Source of the DNA: an uncultured Saprospiraceae bacterium
GTDB taxonomy: Bacteria > Bacteroidota > Bacteroidia > Chitinophagales > Saprospiraceae
Reading direction: 5' to 3'
Length of the DNA: 64,000 nt
NCBI GenBank assembly: GCA_938045585.1
Contig: CALIAU010000012.1
Span: forward strand, 62,001-126,000
The notes under the pieces were generated by a model. That model was not told the DNA's origin. It worked only from the letters and a program-made list of their open reading frames with translations, and did no database searches. This document shows positions 51,601-60,870 of this stretch, one piece after another (the stretch's first letter is position 1; each line of letters begins with the position of its first letter). The position numbers and the translations under genes are program-made.

Positions 51601-51700
51601 AACAATAAACAAGTTCCTCTTTACTCATTTTGTCACTTCTGCGCTGGTCTAGGGTACCTGCCTACTCATCTTATGGCATCTTCGTCACTCAATCTTGTCA

Positions 51701-51734
51701 TTTTGTCATAAAAATCGCTGTGGCATATAGTTTG
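51701..51734 (+). promoter_or_regulatory. Candidate promoter of htpG
   Basis: TTTTG (51701-51705) and TATAGTTTG (51726-51734) are separated by 20 bases, near the Bacteroidota -33/-7 arrangement, although the -7 has one base too many for TAnnTTTG. It lies 29 bases before the htpG ATG. Confidence 0.35.
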
Positions 51735-51762
51735 ACAAAGGTGGTATGTAAATAGAAGCAAT

Positions 51763-53631
51763 ATGGAAAAAGGTAAAATATCAGTACAAACGGAAAATAT
51801 CTTTCCGATCATTAAAAAATTCTTGTATTCAGATCAAGAGGTGTTCCTCAGAGAACTTATTTCTAACGCCGTGGATGCGACGACAAAACTGAAGACGCTT
51901 TCTAGTAAGGGGGAGATCAAAACGGAAATAGGTGATACGACTATCGAAATTTCTATCGACGAAAAAAAGAAGACTCTAACGATCAGTGATAAGGGAATAG
52001 GGATGTCAGAATCTGAGGTGAAAAAATATTTAAATCAGGTTGCCTTTTCTTCTGCAGAAGATTTTTTAAAAAAGTATAAAGATGATGCGAATATTATTGG
52101 GCACTTTGGTCTAGGATTCTATTCTGCATTTATGGTTGCAGATAAGGTAGAAGTGATTACTAAGTCTTACAAAAAGTCTGCGAAGGCTGTGAAGTGGACC
52201 TGTAAGGGAGACCCGCAGTATAAAATTGAGGCGGCAGAGAAAAAAGAACGCGGTACAGACATCGTATTACACATAGATGATGACAGTAAAGAATTCTTGG
52301 ACAATCAAAGAATTAATGCCTTACTGAATAAGTATTGTAAGTTCTTACCGGTACCGATTAAGTTTGGGACAAATACAAATTCGCACTTTGAGGGAGAGGG
52401 AGATGACAAGGTAGAAATCGTAGAAGAGGAAGATAATATTATTAACAACCCTACTCCGCTCTGGAAAAAACGGCCAAATAATTTAAAGGACAAACACTAC
52501 CTAGACTTTTACAAGGAACTCTACCCAATGAGTCCTGATCCTATGTTTTGGATTCATTTAAATATTGATTTTCCGTTTAACCTCACTGGAATTTTATACT
52601 TCCCTAAGTTGAACAATTCTATGGAGTTGCAAAAGAATAAAATTCAACTTTACAGCAATCAGGTCTATGTGACTGATGATGTAAAAGAGATTGTACCAGA
52701 GTTTTTAACGCTCTTACATGGTGTTATTGACTCTCCAGATATTCCACTGAATGTTTCTAGAAGTTATTTACAGAGTGATAGTAACGTCAGAAAAATCACT
52801 TCTTATATAACTAAGAAAGTAGCGGACAAACTAAACAATCTATTTAAAAAAGATAGAGAGTCCTATCAGTCTAAGTGGGATGATATAGGTGTATTTGTAA
52901 AGTACGGCATGATCAGTGATCAGAAATTTTATGATAAGGGGCTCAAGTTTGCTGTACTCAAAAATACGGAGGATGCATTTTCGACTATCGAAGAATATCG
53001 TGAGAAGGTTGCAAAAATACAAACGGACAAACACGATAGAACAGTGTTTTTGTATACGAACAATAAGGATGAGCATCACAGTTATATAGAATCAGCAAAG
53101 GCGTATTCGTATGATGTCCTCGTTTTTGATAATATTATTGACAATCATTTTATCCAAAACCTTGAGCAAAAACTAGATAAGGTTGCCTTTGTAAGAGTGG
53201 ATTCTGATACGGCAGATAACTTAGTGCAGAAAGATGAAAAGAAAGAATCTGTCTTATCTGAAGGTGAGTTAGAAAAAGTAAAAACAATCTTTACGGAAGC
53301 ATTAGGTGATTTGCAAGGCGGTCAGATAGAAATGAAGCCACTTTCACCAGACGATCAACCTGTACTCATTACTAAGCCAGAGTTTATGCGTAGAATGAAA
53401 GAGATGCAATCCTTCCAGGGTGCTAATCTTGATATGCTACCAGATCCGCACAGTGTGGTCATAAACACGAATCATCCACTGATTGTCGATAAAATGATGA
53501 AGATGCGTAATAAGGATAAGAAATCAGATTTCGCCAGCTATCTGCACATGTTGGCCAAGTTAAATCAGAACATGTTGAAAGGAAAAGAACTGGCTGATTT
53601 TACCAAGAAGAGTATTGAGTTTCTGAGCTAA
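51763..53631 (+). CDS. htpG: Chaperone HtpG (Hsp90)
   Basis: ATP-dependent cytosolic chaperone of the Hsp90 family, 622 residues. The GHKL ATPase domain (1-215) shows FLRELISNAVDATTKL, LTISDKGIGMSE and IGHFGLGFYSAFMV. The middle domain has PLWKKRPNNLKDKHYLDFYKEL and the catalytic-loop region SPDIPLNVSRSYLQSD with its ATP-contacting Arg. The C-terminal dimerisation domain is the expected length. It is monocistronic with its own terminator. Neither dnaK nor groEL is in the window. Confidence 0.97.
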   Translation: MEKGKISVQTENIFPIIKKFLYSDQEVFLRELISNAVDATTKLKTLSSKGEIKTEIGDTTIEISIDEKKKTLTISDKGIGMSESEVKKYLNQVAFSSAEDFLKKYKDDANIIGHFGLGFYSAFMVADKVEVITKSYKKSAKAVKWTCKGDPQYKIEAAEKKERGTDIVLHIDDDSKEFLDNQRINALLNKYCKFLPVPIKFGTNTNSHFEGEGDDKVEIVEEEDNIINNPTPLWKKRPNNLKDKHYLDFYKELYPMSPDPMFWIHLNIDFPFNLTGILYFPKLNNSMELQKNKIQLYSNQVYVTDDVKEIVPEFLTLLHGVIDSPDIPLNVSRSYLQSDSNVRKITSYITKKVADKLNNLFKKDRESYQSKWDDIGVFVKYGMISDQKFYDKGLKFAVLKNTEDAFSTIEEYREKVAKIQTDKHDRTVFLYTNNKDEHHSYIESAKAYSYDVLVFDNIIDNHFIQNLEQKLDKVAFVRVDSDTADNLVQKDEKKESVLSEGELEKVKTIFTEALGDLQGGQIEMKPLSPDDQPVLITKPEFMRRMKEMQSFQGANLDMLPDPHSVVINTNHPLIVDKMMKMRNKDKKSDFASYLHMLAKLNQNMLKGKELADFTKKSIEFLS

Positions 53632-53652
53632 GAATACGCAACAAAATTTTGG

Positions 53653-53690
53653 AAAGCCTCTTGTTATGTGCATGTAGCAAGAGGCTTTTA
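53653..53690 (+). terminator. Rho-independent terminator of htpG
   Basis: An 11-bp perfect stem AAAGCCTCTTG / CAAGAGGCTTT (53653-53663 and 53678-53688) with a 14-base loop, in which further pairing is possible, followed by a short T run. Confidence 0.85.
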
Positions 53691-53835
53691 CGTATAGTGG
53701 CACAACCCAAAGCTTCACTATATATGTATTATTCAAGTGTATTAACCCAAGTATATTCTTTGGTGGGCAACAACTTTTAGGGTCTGCGCTGTGTTTTATA
53801 ACATATTTATAACTTTCCTCTCCATTAAAAAAAGC

Positions 53836-53843
53836 TAATTTTG
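53836..53843 (+). promoter_or_regulatory. Candidate -7 element of the thioredoxin-like gene pair
   Basis: TAATTTTG matches TAnnTTTG exactly, but only ten bases before the ATG at 53854, implying a near-leaderless mRNA. No -33 TTG is evident. Confidence 0.3.
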
Positions 53844-53853
53844 TGCAATTAAG

Positions 53854-54354
53854 ATGGTAAAGGCATTAAAATCAATATTATTCCTATTTATCGTTGCTTC
53901 CAGTACCAACGCGCAAGATTGGAATCTAAAGGATGTAGATGTCATTAATAGTTTCGATGCACTGGAACAAAGATTTGTTCTTAAAGATGGGGGAATCCAT
54001 GTAATCAATTTCTGGGCAACCTGGTGTAAACCCTGTGTCGCAGAACTACCCTATTTTGAAGAAGCCTTACTAGCCACAGAAAAGGATAAGATTAAATTTA
54101 CCTATGTCAGTCTTGATTTAGAAAAGCATCTGGATAGTAAGGTAATCCCCTTTCTTAATGAATCAAACATACAGGCAGAGGTAATACTCCTTACTGATGG
54201 AAAATATAATAGTTGGATAGATCGTGTAGATCCGAGTTGGTCTGGTGCTATTCCAATTACATTAATAACCCAAGGAACTAAAAAAGTATTCTTTGAAGGT
54301 TCCGTGCATAGTGCACAAGAAATAATTGACCTAATTAAAAAAGTAAATATTTAA
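53854..54354 (+). CDS. TlpA/ResA-like periplasmic thioredoxin
   Basis: A 166-residue exported thiol-disulfide oxidoreductase. Signal peptide 1-20 (ends STNAQ). The active site is WCKPC (Cys58, Cys61) in NFWATWCKPCVAEL. A cis-proline is in SGAIPITLIT (about 136). Likely reduces disulfides in envelope proteins. The next thioredoxin-fold gene follows after three bases, so the two form one transcript. Confidence 0.92.
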   Translation: MVKALKSILFLFIVASSTNAQDWNLKDVDVINSFDALEQRFVLKDGGIHVINFWATWCKPCVAELPYFEEALLATEKDKIKFTYVSLDLEKHLDSKVIPFLNESNIQAEVILLTDGKYNSWIDRVDPSWSGAIPITLITQGTKKVFFEGSVHSAQEIIDLIKKVNI

Positions 54355-54357
54355 ATC

Positions 54358-54954
54358 ATGAAAAAAACATTGCTTTCATTATTCGTTCTTGCCTCTGGTA
54401 TATTATTATCTTTTACCCTTCCACACAAGGGGTATCACGTAGGAGATACTGCCACTGATTTCTCACTTAAAAACATTGACGGTAAGATGTTATCCATGGC
54501 TGATTATAAAGATGCAAATGGATTCATTGTTGTATTTACCTGCAACTCTTGCCCATGGGCAGTAATGTATGAAGATCGTCTTATAGATCTACACAATACT
54601 TATGCACCACAGGGATATCCTGTCATTGCTATTAACCCAAATAATCCAGAAATCAAGCCAGACGATAGTTTTGAAGGAATGCAAATGAGAGCGAAGGAGA
54701 AGGGATTCCCTTTTGCCTATGTATTTGATGAAAAACAAACTGTTTTCCCAGAATATGGTGCTACTAAAACGCCCCATGTATACCTCTTAGATAAAGATAG
54801 AGTAGTACAATATATTGGTGCAATTGATGATAGTCCTAAGGATGCGAGTGCAGTAGAAAGTGCTTACGTCGCGAATGCTATCGAAGCGCTTAAAGTAGGT
54901 AAGAGACCTGACCCTAAATCTACAAAAGCCATAGGCTGTAGTATTAAAGCATAA
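54358..54954 (+). CDS. Exported thioredoxin-family (redoxin) protein
   Basis: A 198-residue AhpC/TSA-like protein with signal peptide (1-20). Mature part starts KGYHVGDTATDFSLKNIDGKM. The active site is CNSCPW (Cys62, Cys65), a form seen in a defined subgroup of redoxins with two cysteines before a proline. Conserved VIAINPNNPEIKPDDSFEGM and GATKTPHVYLLD (cis-Pro) follow. The C-terminus TKAIGCSIK carries another cysteine that is common in this subgroup. It acts with the TlpA-like protein encoded just upstream. Confidence 0.9.
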   Translation: MKKTLLSLFVLASGILLSFTLPHKGYHVGDTATDFSLKNIDGKMLSMADYKDANGFIVVFTCNSCPWAVMYEDRLIDLHNTYAPQGYPVIAINPNNPEIKPDDSFEGMQMRAKEKGFPFAYVFDEKQTVFPEYGATKTPHVYLLDKDRVVQYIGAIDDSPKDASAVESAYVANAIEALKVGKRPDPKSTKAIGCSIKA

Positions 54955-54961
54955 TTCATAT

Positions 54962-54997
54962 AAAAAAGTCCATCTGTTAATTCAGATGGACTTTTTT
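54962..54997 (+). terminator. Rho-independent terminator of the thioredoxin pair
   Basis: A 15-bp perfect stem (54962-54976 with 54983-54997, arm AAAAAAGTCCATCTG), six-base loop and T6 end. The arm shares AAAGTCCATCT with the inverted repeat at 19761-19803. Confidence 0.92.
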
Positions 54998-55034
54998 GTT
55001 GTACTTTACAAGCCTTACGAGCTAAACATACATT

Positions 55035-55505
55035 ATGCGTTTTTCAATCATTGTTCTATCTGTCCTTTTTCTATTCTCTTGTAAAAATGAGACAAGTAAA
55101 TTTGTAGATCTTGATCTTATGTCCAAGGGTTTGCCCATAAAAATTAAAGCCCCAGCAGATGCTATAGTAACCGCCAACGATTTAGGTTTGATGCAAGATA
55201 TAACTGTACAAAAAGGTGAGACGTATAACTTACAAATCTTGGCAAGTACTGCTGCCACAATTGACCAAGCTGGCTTGTTAGCAGATAAAAAGAAGGAGGT
55301 TGAAAATGGTCCTTTCTTTTCAAAAATTGTAAGTGAGACCAAAGATGGTTTCATCTTTGAAAAGAAGATTGATGAAACTGTAAACTATGACTTCCGTGTT
55401 TTAAAAATCCAGGGCGATAAAGAGTATATCTTTCAAACTGCTTTGCTAGGGAAATTTGCTTTAGAAGATGTCCAAAACATGTTTGCATCCGTTAGCTCAA
55501 AATAG
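55035..55505 (+). CDS. Small lipoprotein, unknown function
   Basis: A 156-residue predicted lipoprotein (signal MRFSIIVLSVLFLFSC, lipidated Cys16). The mature part is beta-rich: LPIKIKAPADAIVTAND, MQDITVQKGETYNLQILAS, DGFIFEKKI and YIFQTALLGKF. I recognise no domain. It faces sodB. The 321-bp gap after it (55506-55826) holds the sodB terminator, and at 55595-55663 a 22-codon frame (MSTIRAIVNMIMGNDFNKYI..) that I list under findings only. Confidence 0.75.
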   Translation: MRFSIIVLSVLFLFSCKNETSKFVDLDLMSKGLPIKIKAPADAIVTANDLGLMQDITVQKGETYNLQILASTAATIDQAGLLADKKKEVENGPFFSKIVSETKDGFIFEKKIDETVNYDFRVLKIQGDKEYIFQTALLGKFALEDVQNMFASVSSK

Positions 55506-55771
55506 GGCATAAAAAAACGAACAAACATTTCTGTCCATTCGCATTTTTTTGGTTCTATGCTCAGGCTTCTTTGAGAATGTTGTCCCCAAACGCTATGAGC
55601 ACAATTAGAGCAATTGTGAATATGATCATGGGTAATGATTTTAATAAATATATCTATAAATAAGACAAGAGTCAAGGCGTCTACCCTTATTCAAGATGGA
55701 ATTTTATGTCGTGGAAGAGAGGATTTAACATTTAAAGCTGTTACCCATCCTAATTAAGTGATTATCGACAT

Positions 55772-55806
55772 AAAAAAAGGGCAAAAATGAATTTCATCCC
55801 TGCCCT
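55772..55806 (-). terminator. Rho-independent terminator of sodB
   Basis: On the minus strand AGGGCA (55806-55801) pairs with TGCCCT (55783-55778), with further pairing inside the 17-base interval, followed by U6-7 (55772-55778). It lies about 20 bases past the sodB stop. Confidence 0.75.
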
Positions 55807-55826
55807 ACCAATTCGTTTTGTATAGA

Positions 55827-56435
55827 TTATTTTCCGTCTGCGTATCTCTTGGACACAGCATCCCAGTTTACTACGTTGAAGAAATTAGATACATAATCTC
55901 CCCTCTTGTTTTGGTAATTTAAATAGTATGCATGTTCCCACACATCTATTCCCATTATAGGAGTTCCCCCGCAACCAACATCTGGCATTAATGGGTTGTC
56001 CTGATTCGGCGAAGAACATACCTCCACTTTTCCACCTTTGTGTACACACAACCATGCCCAACCTGAGCCAAATCGTGTAGCTGCTGCAGAAGCAAATTTC
56101 TCTTTGAAGGTATCAAAACTTCCAAAGGCAGTATTGATAGCGTCCGCTAAATCACCGGAGGGTTTTCCTCCAGCATTGGGACCCATGATAGACCAAAAAA
56201 GAGAATGGTTATAATACCCTCCTCCATTATTTCTTAATGCGGCATTATTCATATCTAAGCTTCCGAGAATATCTTCTATACTTTTTCCAGCAAGGTCTGA
56301 ACCCTCTAAAGCTGCATTTAATTTCTTAGTATAACCTGCATGGTGTTTGCCGTGATGTATTTCCATAGTCCAAGCATCTATATAAGGTTCTAATGCATGG
56401 TGTCCGTAAGGTAGGTCTGGTAATGTAAAAGCCAT
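55827..56435 (-). CDS. sodB: Superoxide dismutase (Fe/Mn)
   Basis: Converts superoxide to oxygen and hydrogen peroxide in the cytosol. The 202-residue protein shows all four metal ligands: His27 ([12 protein letters not shown]), His77 ([11 protein letters not shown]), Asp and His in [20 protein letters not shown] (about 162-166). Length and motifs are full. The metal (Fe, Mn or both) cannot be told safely from sequence alone; the symbol sodB is a conventional choice. It is downstream of the DEAD-box helicase gene on the same strand, after about 70 bases. Confidence 0.96.
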   Translation of the reverse strand: MAFTLPDLPYGHHALEPYIDAWTMEIHHGKHHAGYTKKLNAALEGSDLAGKSIEDILGSLDMNNAALRNNGGGYYNHSLFWSIMGPNAGGKPSGDLADAINTAFGSFDTFKEKFASAAATRFGSGWAWLCVHKGGKVEVCSSPNQDNPLMPDVGCGGTPIMGIDVWEHAYYLNYQNKRGDYVSNFFNVVNWDAVSKRYADGK

Positions 56436-56506
56436 AGTGCGATTTTTTTGATTTAATATTATAACAATTGCGAAGGTAATAAGTTTGAAAAAGAAAATTA
56501 AAGATT

Positions 56507-57784
56507 TTATCGTCTTCTGTTTCCAGAATTCCCACGATTATTTCTTCCACTTCCTCCGCGTTTATTTCTATTATTTCTGTTTCCTCCTCTACTTCCTCCC
56601 CTACTTCCTCCGTAGGATCTTTTCTTCTGTGCATTTTCTTGCCACACAGGACTCTCTCCAAGTTCAGCAGGAACATTTAGTTTCATGATGGATTTTTCAA
56701 TTAACTTCTCGATCCTTCTAATCTTGTACATATCCTCTTCATTAATCAAAGTAATGGCAACCCCAGTGGTATCCGCTCTTGCAGTTCTTCCTATTCTATG
56801 TACATAATCTTCAGCATCCGATGGAACGTCATAATTGATTACCAGATTAATGTCTTTAATATCTATACCTCTTGAAAGCACATCTGTTGCAACTACTATG
56901 CGCAACTTTCGCGCTCTAAATTTAGACAGCATTGCTTCTCGGTCCGTCTGGTCTAAGTCAGATGATATAGCAGCTGCTTGTAAACCTTCCCGTTTCAGTG
57001 AACGTGCAATGCTAGATACTTTTTTCTTAGTAGAGGAGAAAATGATAATACTGGAGTACTTTTCTTTCTCCTTTATGAGATCTACGATCAAGGGAGTTTT
57101 CTGGTGATCATGTGCTAAATACATGAGCTGGAGCACACCCTCAGCCGGTTTTGAAACAGCGATACTTATTTCCTCCGGATTTACCATGGACTTGCTGGCT
57201 AACTTCCTGATATTCGGCGGCATGGTAGCACTGAACATGAGTGTTTGTCTTTCCTTAGGTAAGTAAGATATAATCTTTTGGATATCATCATGAAAACCCA
57301 TATCCATCATTCTGTCTGCCTCATCCAAGATAAGATATTTGAGGTCTGAAAAATTAACGTGCCCCATATTCAAATGAGAAATTAGCTTCCCAGGTGTTGC
57401 CACAATTATATCCGTATTCTGTTTAAAGGCGTTTTTTTGATCCTCCCAAGACATGCCATCACCACCTCCGTAGATTGCAAAAGAAGTAAGTCCACAAAAA
57501 TAACTGAAGCCTTGAATTTGTTCTTCTATTTGTTTAGCGAGTTCGCGTGTGGGACAAATGATTAGCGCGCTAGTAGATTTGTTATTATGGTCAATGAGAT
57601 TATTCATCATCGGTAACAAGAAAGCTCCTGTTTTACCTGTACCTGTCTGCGCACAGGCTATCAAATCTTTACCTTCTAAGATGACTGGTATTGACTTTTC
57701 TTGAATGGGAGTTGCTGTTTCAAATCCCATATAAGAAATCGCTTCTAACAACCCCTCTTTTAAACCCAACTCATCAAATCTCAT
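56507..57784 (-). CDS. DEAD-box ATP-dependent RNA helicase
   Basis: A 425-residue cytosolic RNA helicase of the RhlE/DeaD type. Visible motifs: Q motif ([15 protein letters not shown]), Walker [35 protein letters not shown], then [12 protein letters not shown] and [13 protein letters not shown]. The C-terminal ~45 residues are Gly/Arg/Asn-rich ([22 protein letters not shown]), a usual RNA-binding tail. Probably acts in ribosome assembly or mRNA remodelling. Downstream of hpt by 28 bases on the same strand. Confidence 0.96.
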   Translation of the reverse strand: MRFDELGLKEGLLEAISYMGFETATPIQEKSIPVILEGKDLIACAQTGTGKTGAFLLPMMNNLIDHNNKSTSALIICPTRELAKQIEEQIQGFSYFCGLTSFAIYGGGDGMSWEDQKNAFKQNTDIIVATPGKLISHLNMGHVNFSDLKYLILDEADRMMDMGFHDDIQKIISYLPKERQTLMFSATMPPNIRKLASKSMVNPEEISIAVSKPAEGVLQLMYLAHDHQKTPLIVDLIKEKEKYSSIIIFSSTKKKVSSIARSLKREGLQAAAISSDLDQTDREAMLSKFRARKLRIVVATDVLSRGIDIKDINLVINYDVPSDAEDYVHRIGRTARADTTGVAITLINEEDMYKIRRIEKLIEKSIMKLNVPAELGESPVWQENAQKKRSYGGSRGGSRGGNRNNRNKRGGSGRNNRGNSGNRRR

Positions 57785-57812
57785 ATTTTTTATTTACGCT
57801 TCTAGAATATAT

Positions 57813-58367
57813 TTATTCTGTAATTAATTTATATAGATGTTTTAGATGTCTGCCTTTCCCATTATAATCGAGGCCATATCCTATTACAAATTCTTTGGGT
57901 AGGGATCTACCCACAAAGGCTACTCTAAGTTCTTTTTCTAAGGCCTCAGGTTTGTGGAACAAACTTACAATTTCCACTGTATACGGCTTAAGCTCTTCCA
58001 GGTATTTCTTAAAGTTATACAAAGTGTTACCAGAATCTACTATATCTTCTAATATAATCAGGTACCTTTCTGACACATCTATATCAATAGGTAACTGTAT
58101 ATCTAATTTCCCGGTAGATTGCATGCCCTCATAGGACTTTACTTTTACAAAACAAATGTCATGCTCAAAGTTGATTTTTCTTAAAAAATCTGCGGCAAAA
58201 ATGAAGGCTCCGCTAAGTACTACAATAAAGACAGGATTTTTGTCTATGTATTTTAGACTTACTTCTTCAGCAAGTTTGGACACTAAGGATTCTATTTGAG
58301 TTGCATCAATATATTTTTCAAACTCATAGTTTTCTATTCTGATGTTATCATTGCGTTCTGAGTCCAT
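57813..58367 (-). CDS. hpt: Hypoxanthine/guanine phosphoribosyltransferase
   Basis: Purine salvage: converts hypoxanthine or guanine with PRPP to IMP or GMP. The 184-residue protein has the PRPP-binding motif LIILEDIVDSGNTLYNFKKYL (about 104-124), VFIVVLSGAFIFAADFLRKI and the C-terminal FVIGYGLDYNGKGRHLKHLY with the base-binding segment. Length is typical. Its start overlaps the end of the M28 peptidase gene by 20 bases, so the genes are coupled. Confidence 0.95.
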   Translation of the reverse strand: MDSERNDNIRIENYEFEKYIDATQIESLVSKLAEEVSLKYIDKNPVFIVVLSGAFIFAADFLRKINFEHDICFVKVKSYEGMQSTGKLDIQLPIDIDVSERYLIILEDIVDSGNTLYNFKKYLEELKPYTVEIVSLFHKPEALEKELRVAFVGRSLPKEFVIGYGLDYNGKGRHLKHLYKLITE

Positions 58368-59763
58368 AGTTATCTATTAGGTAAATTAACGAAGAAATAG
58401 CTGCCGCACCAAGTTTAAGCTCTCTTTCGTTCACTGCTCCTAAGGTATCTGTAACCGAATGGTGATAGTCAAAATATCTCTGAGAGTCCGGTCTAAAACC
58501 TATTAGAAGTCCTCCCTGTGGTTTCAAAGGATTAATATCTGCTCCAGATCCCCCCTTTACAAGTCTCAAATCATAGGCTTCTAAGATGGGATTAAATTCA
58601 GTTAATGCCTTGTACAAGCCATTAAATTTATCAGGCAGAGCATCACAACTAAAACCTCTCGGTGTAAATCCTCCTGCATCAGACTCTATAGCCGCAAGAT
58701 GAAATTCACCCTTATCAGCAGAAACTTCAGCATATTTTAATCCACCGGCTAAGCCATTTTCTTCATTCATAAACATCACACAGCGTATGGTATGCTTAGG
58801 TTGATAACCAAGTTCTAGTAAACTAGCTATGGCTTGTAAGGCATGCACACAACCAGCTCCATCATCATGTGCCCCTCCACCAATATCCCAAGAATCTAAA
58901 TGCCCACCAACAAGAATGATCTCATCTGGCTTTTCTGTTCCTTTTATTTCACCGATAACATTATAGCTAATACCCTCCCCTAGATTTTTAGCATGCGAAG
59001 AAACTGAGGCAGTTAGTTTTCCTTTTTTAAGTTGCATACTAATTTCATTCGCAGCATTTGTGCTGATCGCTAGGGCTGGAATTTTTAGACCACCTTCATC
59101 ATATCTAGTAACACCCGTGTGCGGATTATCATCTTGTAAGGTAGTAAGAGATCTGACGAGCACAGCCTTTGCTCCAAATTTTGCTGCTCTTGCTGCTCCA
59201 TAGACTCTCTGGTCTACCGCTCCACCATAGGCGTGAAAGGTTCTTAATTTAGTAGGATCCATTGGCCTATTAAATAATACAATTTTGTCTTGTAATATCT
59301 CCCGACCCAAGGCTTCCAAGGAATCAATAGACATAAGTTCTATCAATTCACCAGATATGGCAGTATTATTAGTTCCTACAGAATTCCCAAGGGCAAGCGC
59401 CGGAATTTCTTTGCTAGTACCATCTTCAAAATGAATAAACACTTCTTCTTTTTCTCCTCTTTCCCACTTATTAACCGCGCATTCTTGTTTAAAAACTTGA
59501 TCAATTCCAATAGTTTGCATAAGATCATGGGTATAGTTTACTGCTTTTTCAGCTTCAGAAGAGCCTGCAAGTCTTCCACCAATGTCCTCACTCAAAACTT
59601 TAAGCCAATCATAACACTTTCCATTTTCGAGAGTATGGTTATAAATTTTTTTCACAAAGAGAGCGTCTGTTTCTGATTGTCCATTTGCAGAAGGAAGAAA
59701 GAACAAGGCTGACAATATCATTAAAACTGCAGTTTTGTTCACTTTTTTGATCTGTTTTTCCAT
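58348..59763 (-). CDS. M28-family zinc aminopeptidase, exported
   Basis: A 471-residue protein with a signal peptide (about 8-28, ends ANGQ). The M28 dizinc site is seen as GGHLDSWDIGGGAHDDGAGC (His and Asp near 289-305), the catalytic EENGLAGG (about 335), a further Asp in AIESDAGGF and a C-terminal HSVTDT histidine. An inserted PA-like domain likely covers about 130-240. It probably trims peptides in the periplasm. It heads a minus-strand run (M28, hpt, DEAD-box, sodB). Confidence 0.93.
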   Translation of the reverse strand: MEKQIKKVNKTAVLMILSALFFLPSANGQSETDALFVKKIYNHTLENGKCYDWLKVLSEDIGGRLAGSSEAEKAVNYTHDLMQTIGIDQVFKQECAVNKWERGEKEEVFIHFEDGTSKEIPALALGNSVGTNNTAISGELIELMSIDSLEALGREILQDKIVLFNRPMDPTKLRTFHAYGGAVDQRVYGAARAAKFGAKAVLVRSLTTLQDDNPHTGVTRYDEGGLKIPALAISTNAANEISMQLKKGKLTASVSSHAKNLGEGISYNVIGEIKGTEKPDEIILVGGHLDSWDIGGGAHDDGAGCVHALQAIASLLELGYQPKHTIRCVMFMNEENGLAGGLKYAEVSADKGEFHLAAIESDAGGFTPRGFSCDALPDKFNGLYKALTEFNPILEAYDLRLVKGGSGADINPLKPQGGLLIGFRPDSQRYFDYHHSVTDTLGAVNERELKLGAAAISSLIYLIDNYGLRTQ

Positions 59764-59805
59764 AATTCGCCAGTTTCTATAAAGGAAATGCTTACATTTA
59801 TGAGG

Positions 59806-59828
59806 CTTATTGTAATTACTACAATAAG
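59806..59828. promoter_or_regulatory. Perfect palindrome upstream of the M28 peptidase gene
   Basis: CTTATTGTA (59806-59814) and TACAATAAG (59820-59828) are a perfect nine-bp inverted repeat around ATTAC. It lies 43 bases before the minus-strand start and could be an operator or the 5' part of the candidate RNA ending at 59890. Confidence 0.4.
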
Positions 59829-59858
59829 TATTTATTTTGATTTCATTTGGTTATGGTT

Positions 59859-59890
59859 GAGCTAATGTAGGTCATTAGCTCATTTTTTTT
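59859..59890 (+). terminator. Rho-independent terminator with no plus-strand gene before it
   Basis: GAGCTAATG (59859-59867) pairs perfectly with CATTAGCTC (59873-59881), loop of five, followed by nine T. It lies between divergent genes, so on the plus strand it would end a transcript that begins within 59764-59858 or ones reading out of unknown promoters. Confidence 0.65.
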
Positions 59891-59974
59891 TACAAGGCCG
59901 CCAAATAAATGTAACTTTCACCATCTTTTACGTCAAATATTTAGAAAACAATCAATCTGTAAATCGTTTAGCTT

Positions 59975-60577
59975 TTGATTAATTTATTATATCCTTTATT
60001 AACTAAGGAAATCCCGACAGACTTATCTGACGAGGATGTGGTAAAAGAGTTTGTCTTAAGCAACAATGTTGCATTCTTTGACATACTCTATAAACGGTAT
60101 TCAGGAAAGGTTTTCGGAAAGTGCTTATCTATTCTCAAAAGTGAGAATGAAGCAGAAGACGCCATGCAAGAAATATTTATGAAGATCCTATTGAATCTTT
60201 CAAAATTCAGTGGACGATCCAAATTTTCTACCTGGTTGTATTCAATTACTTATAACTATTGCATTGACTCCATCCGAAGGAGAAAGAAAGACAAAAGCGT
60301 CCTAGTGGATGATATGTCTTCAGAACATGACTCTGCGGATGACGATATTGAGGATCGCTTTATTATGGAGACCAATGTAAAACGATTAAAAGTAATTCTT
60401 GAAGAATTACCTGCAGCTGACAAAGCGATTTTGCTTATGAAATATCAAGATGATTTTTCGATTAGAGAAATATCTGGGATGTTAGATAAGTCAGAAAGCG
60501 CAGTTAAGATGAAAATTAAGAGAGCAAAACAAAAGTTTAAAAAATTGCACTCTGAAATATTTAAAAACACACTTTAA
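59975..60577 (+). CDS. ECF-type RNA polymerase sigma factor, TTG start
   Basis: A 200-residue sigma-70 family factor of the ECF kind. Region 2 covers about 30-100 (LYKRYSGKVFGKCLSIL, AEDAMQEIFMKILLNL, STWLYSITYNYCIDSIRR) and region 4 about 135-190 (LEELPAADKAILLMKYQDDFSIREISGMLDKSESAVKMKIKRAKQKFKK). No upstream ATG exists in frame; TTG 59975 is the best start. It heads a plus-strand cluster with a small membrane protein, an MscS channel and a DUF3078 protein. No anti-sigma factor is obvious, although the small gene that follows is a candidate. Confidence 0.9.
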   Translation: MINLLYPLLTKEIPTDLSDEDVVKEFVLSNNVAFFDILYKRYSGKVFGKCLSILKSENEAEDAMQEIFMKILLNLSKFSGRSKFSTWLYSITYNYCIDSIRRRKKDKSVLVDDMSSEHDSADDDIEDRFIMETNVKRLKVILEELPAADKAILLMKYQDDFSIREISGMLDKSESAVKMKIKRAKQKFKKLHSEIFKNTL

Positions 60578-60590
60578 TAATATTTGACGG

Positions 60591-60830
60591 ATGAGAATTA
60601 ATAATTTTAAAGAACTTGAGCGAGAGCAAATTGTGCAGTATGAAAAGAATACTGAAAAAGTACACAGGAGCATCTCGAGTAACGTAGGGATATTGAGTTT
60701 TATTGGAGATATCTTTGAGCTCTATCTTTCACGCATCTTTGGTTTATTTGTGTCTGCAACGGGAGGAAGTCCTAAGGCTCCGGATAACCGTTCTGATAAT
60801 GGAAGACCAAAATATCCTAATACGCTTTAG
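60591..60830 (+). CDS. Small protein of unknown function after the sigma factor
   Basis: A 79-residue protein: a charged N-terminus (KELEREQIVQYEKNTEKVHRS), one hydrophobic stretch (about 31-55, VGILSFIGDIFELYLSRIFGLF) that may be membrane-associated, then a polar tail. It lies 13 bases after the sigma factor gene. I do not recognise it. By position it could modulate the sigma factor, but no anti-sigma motif is seen. Confidence 0.7.
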   Translation: MRINNFKELEREQIVQYEKNTEKVHRSISSNVGILSFIGDIFELYLSRIFGLFVSATGGSPKAPDNRSDNGRPKYPNTL

Positions 60831-60870
60831 ATCCTTCGCTAAGTTCGATCATTAAACAACCGTATCCGAC

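Noticed and set aside
51392-51628. Minus-strand frames of 66 and 78 codons before htpG
   Set aside because: They coincide with dispersed element copy B; composition is that of the element, and the other copies do not keep the frame.
55433-55675. Minus-strand 80-codon frame after the small lipoprotein gene
   Set aside because: It overlaps the lipoprotein gene end, has no family motif and lies opposite the possible 22-residue peptide; evidence is lacking.
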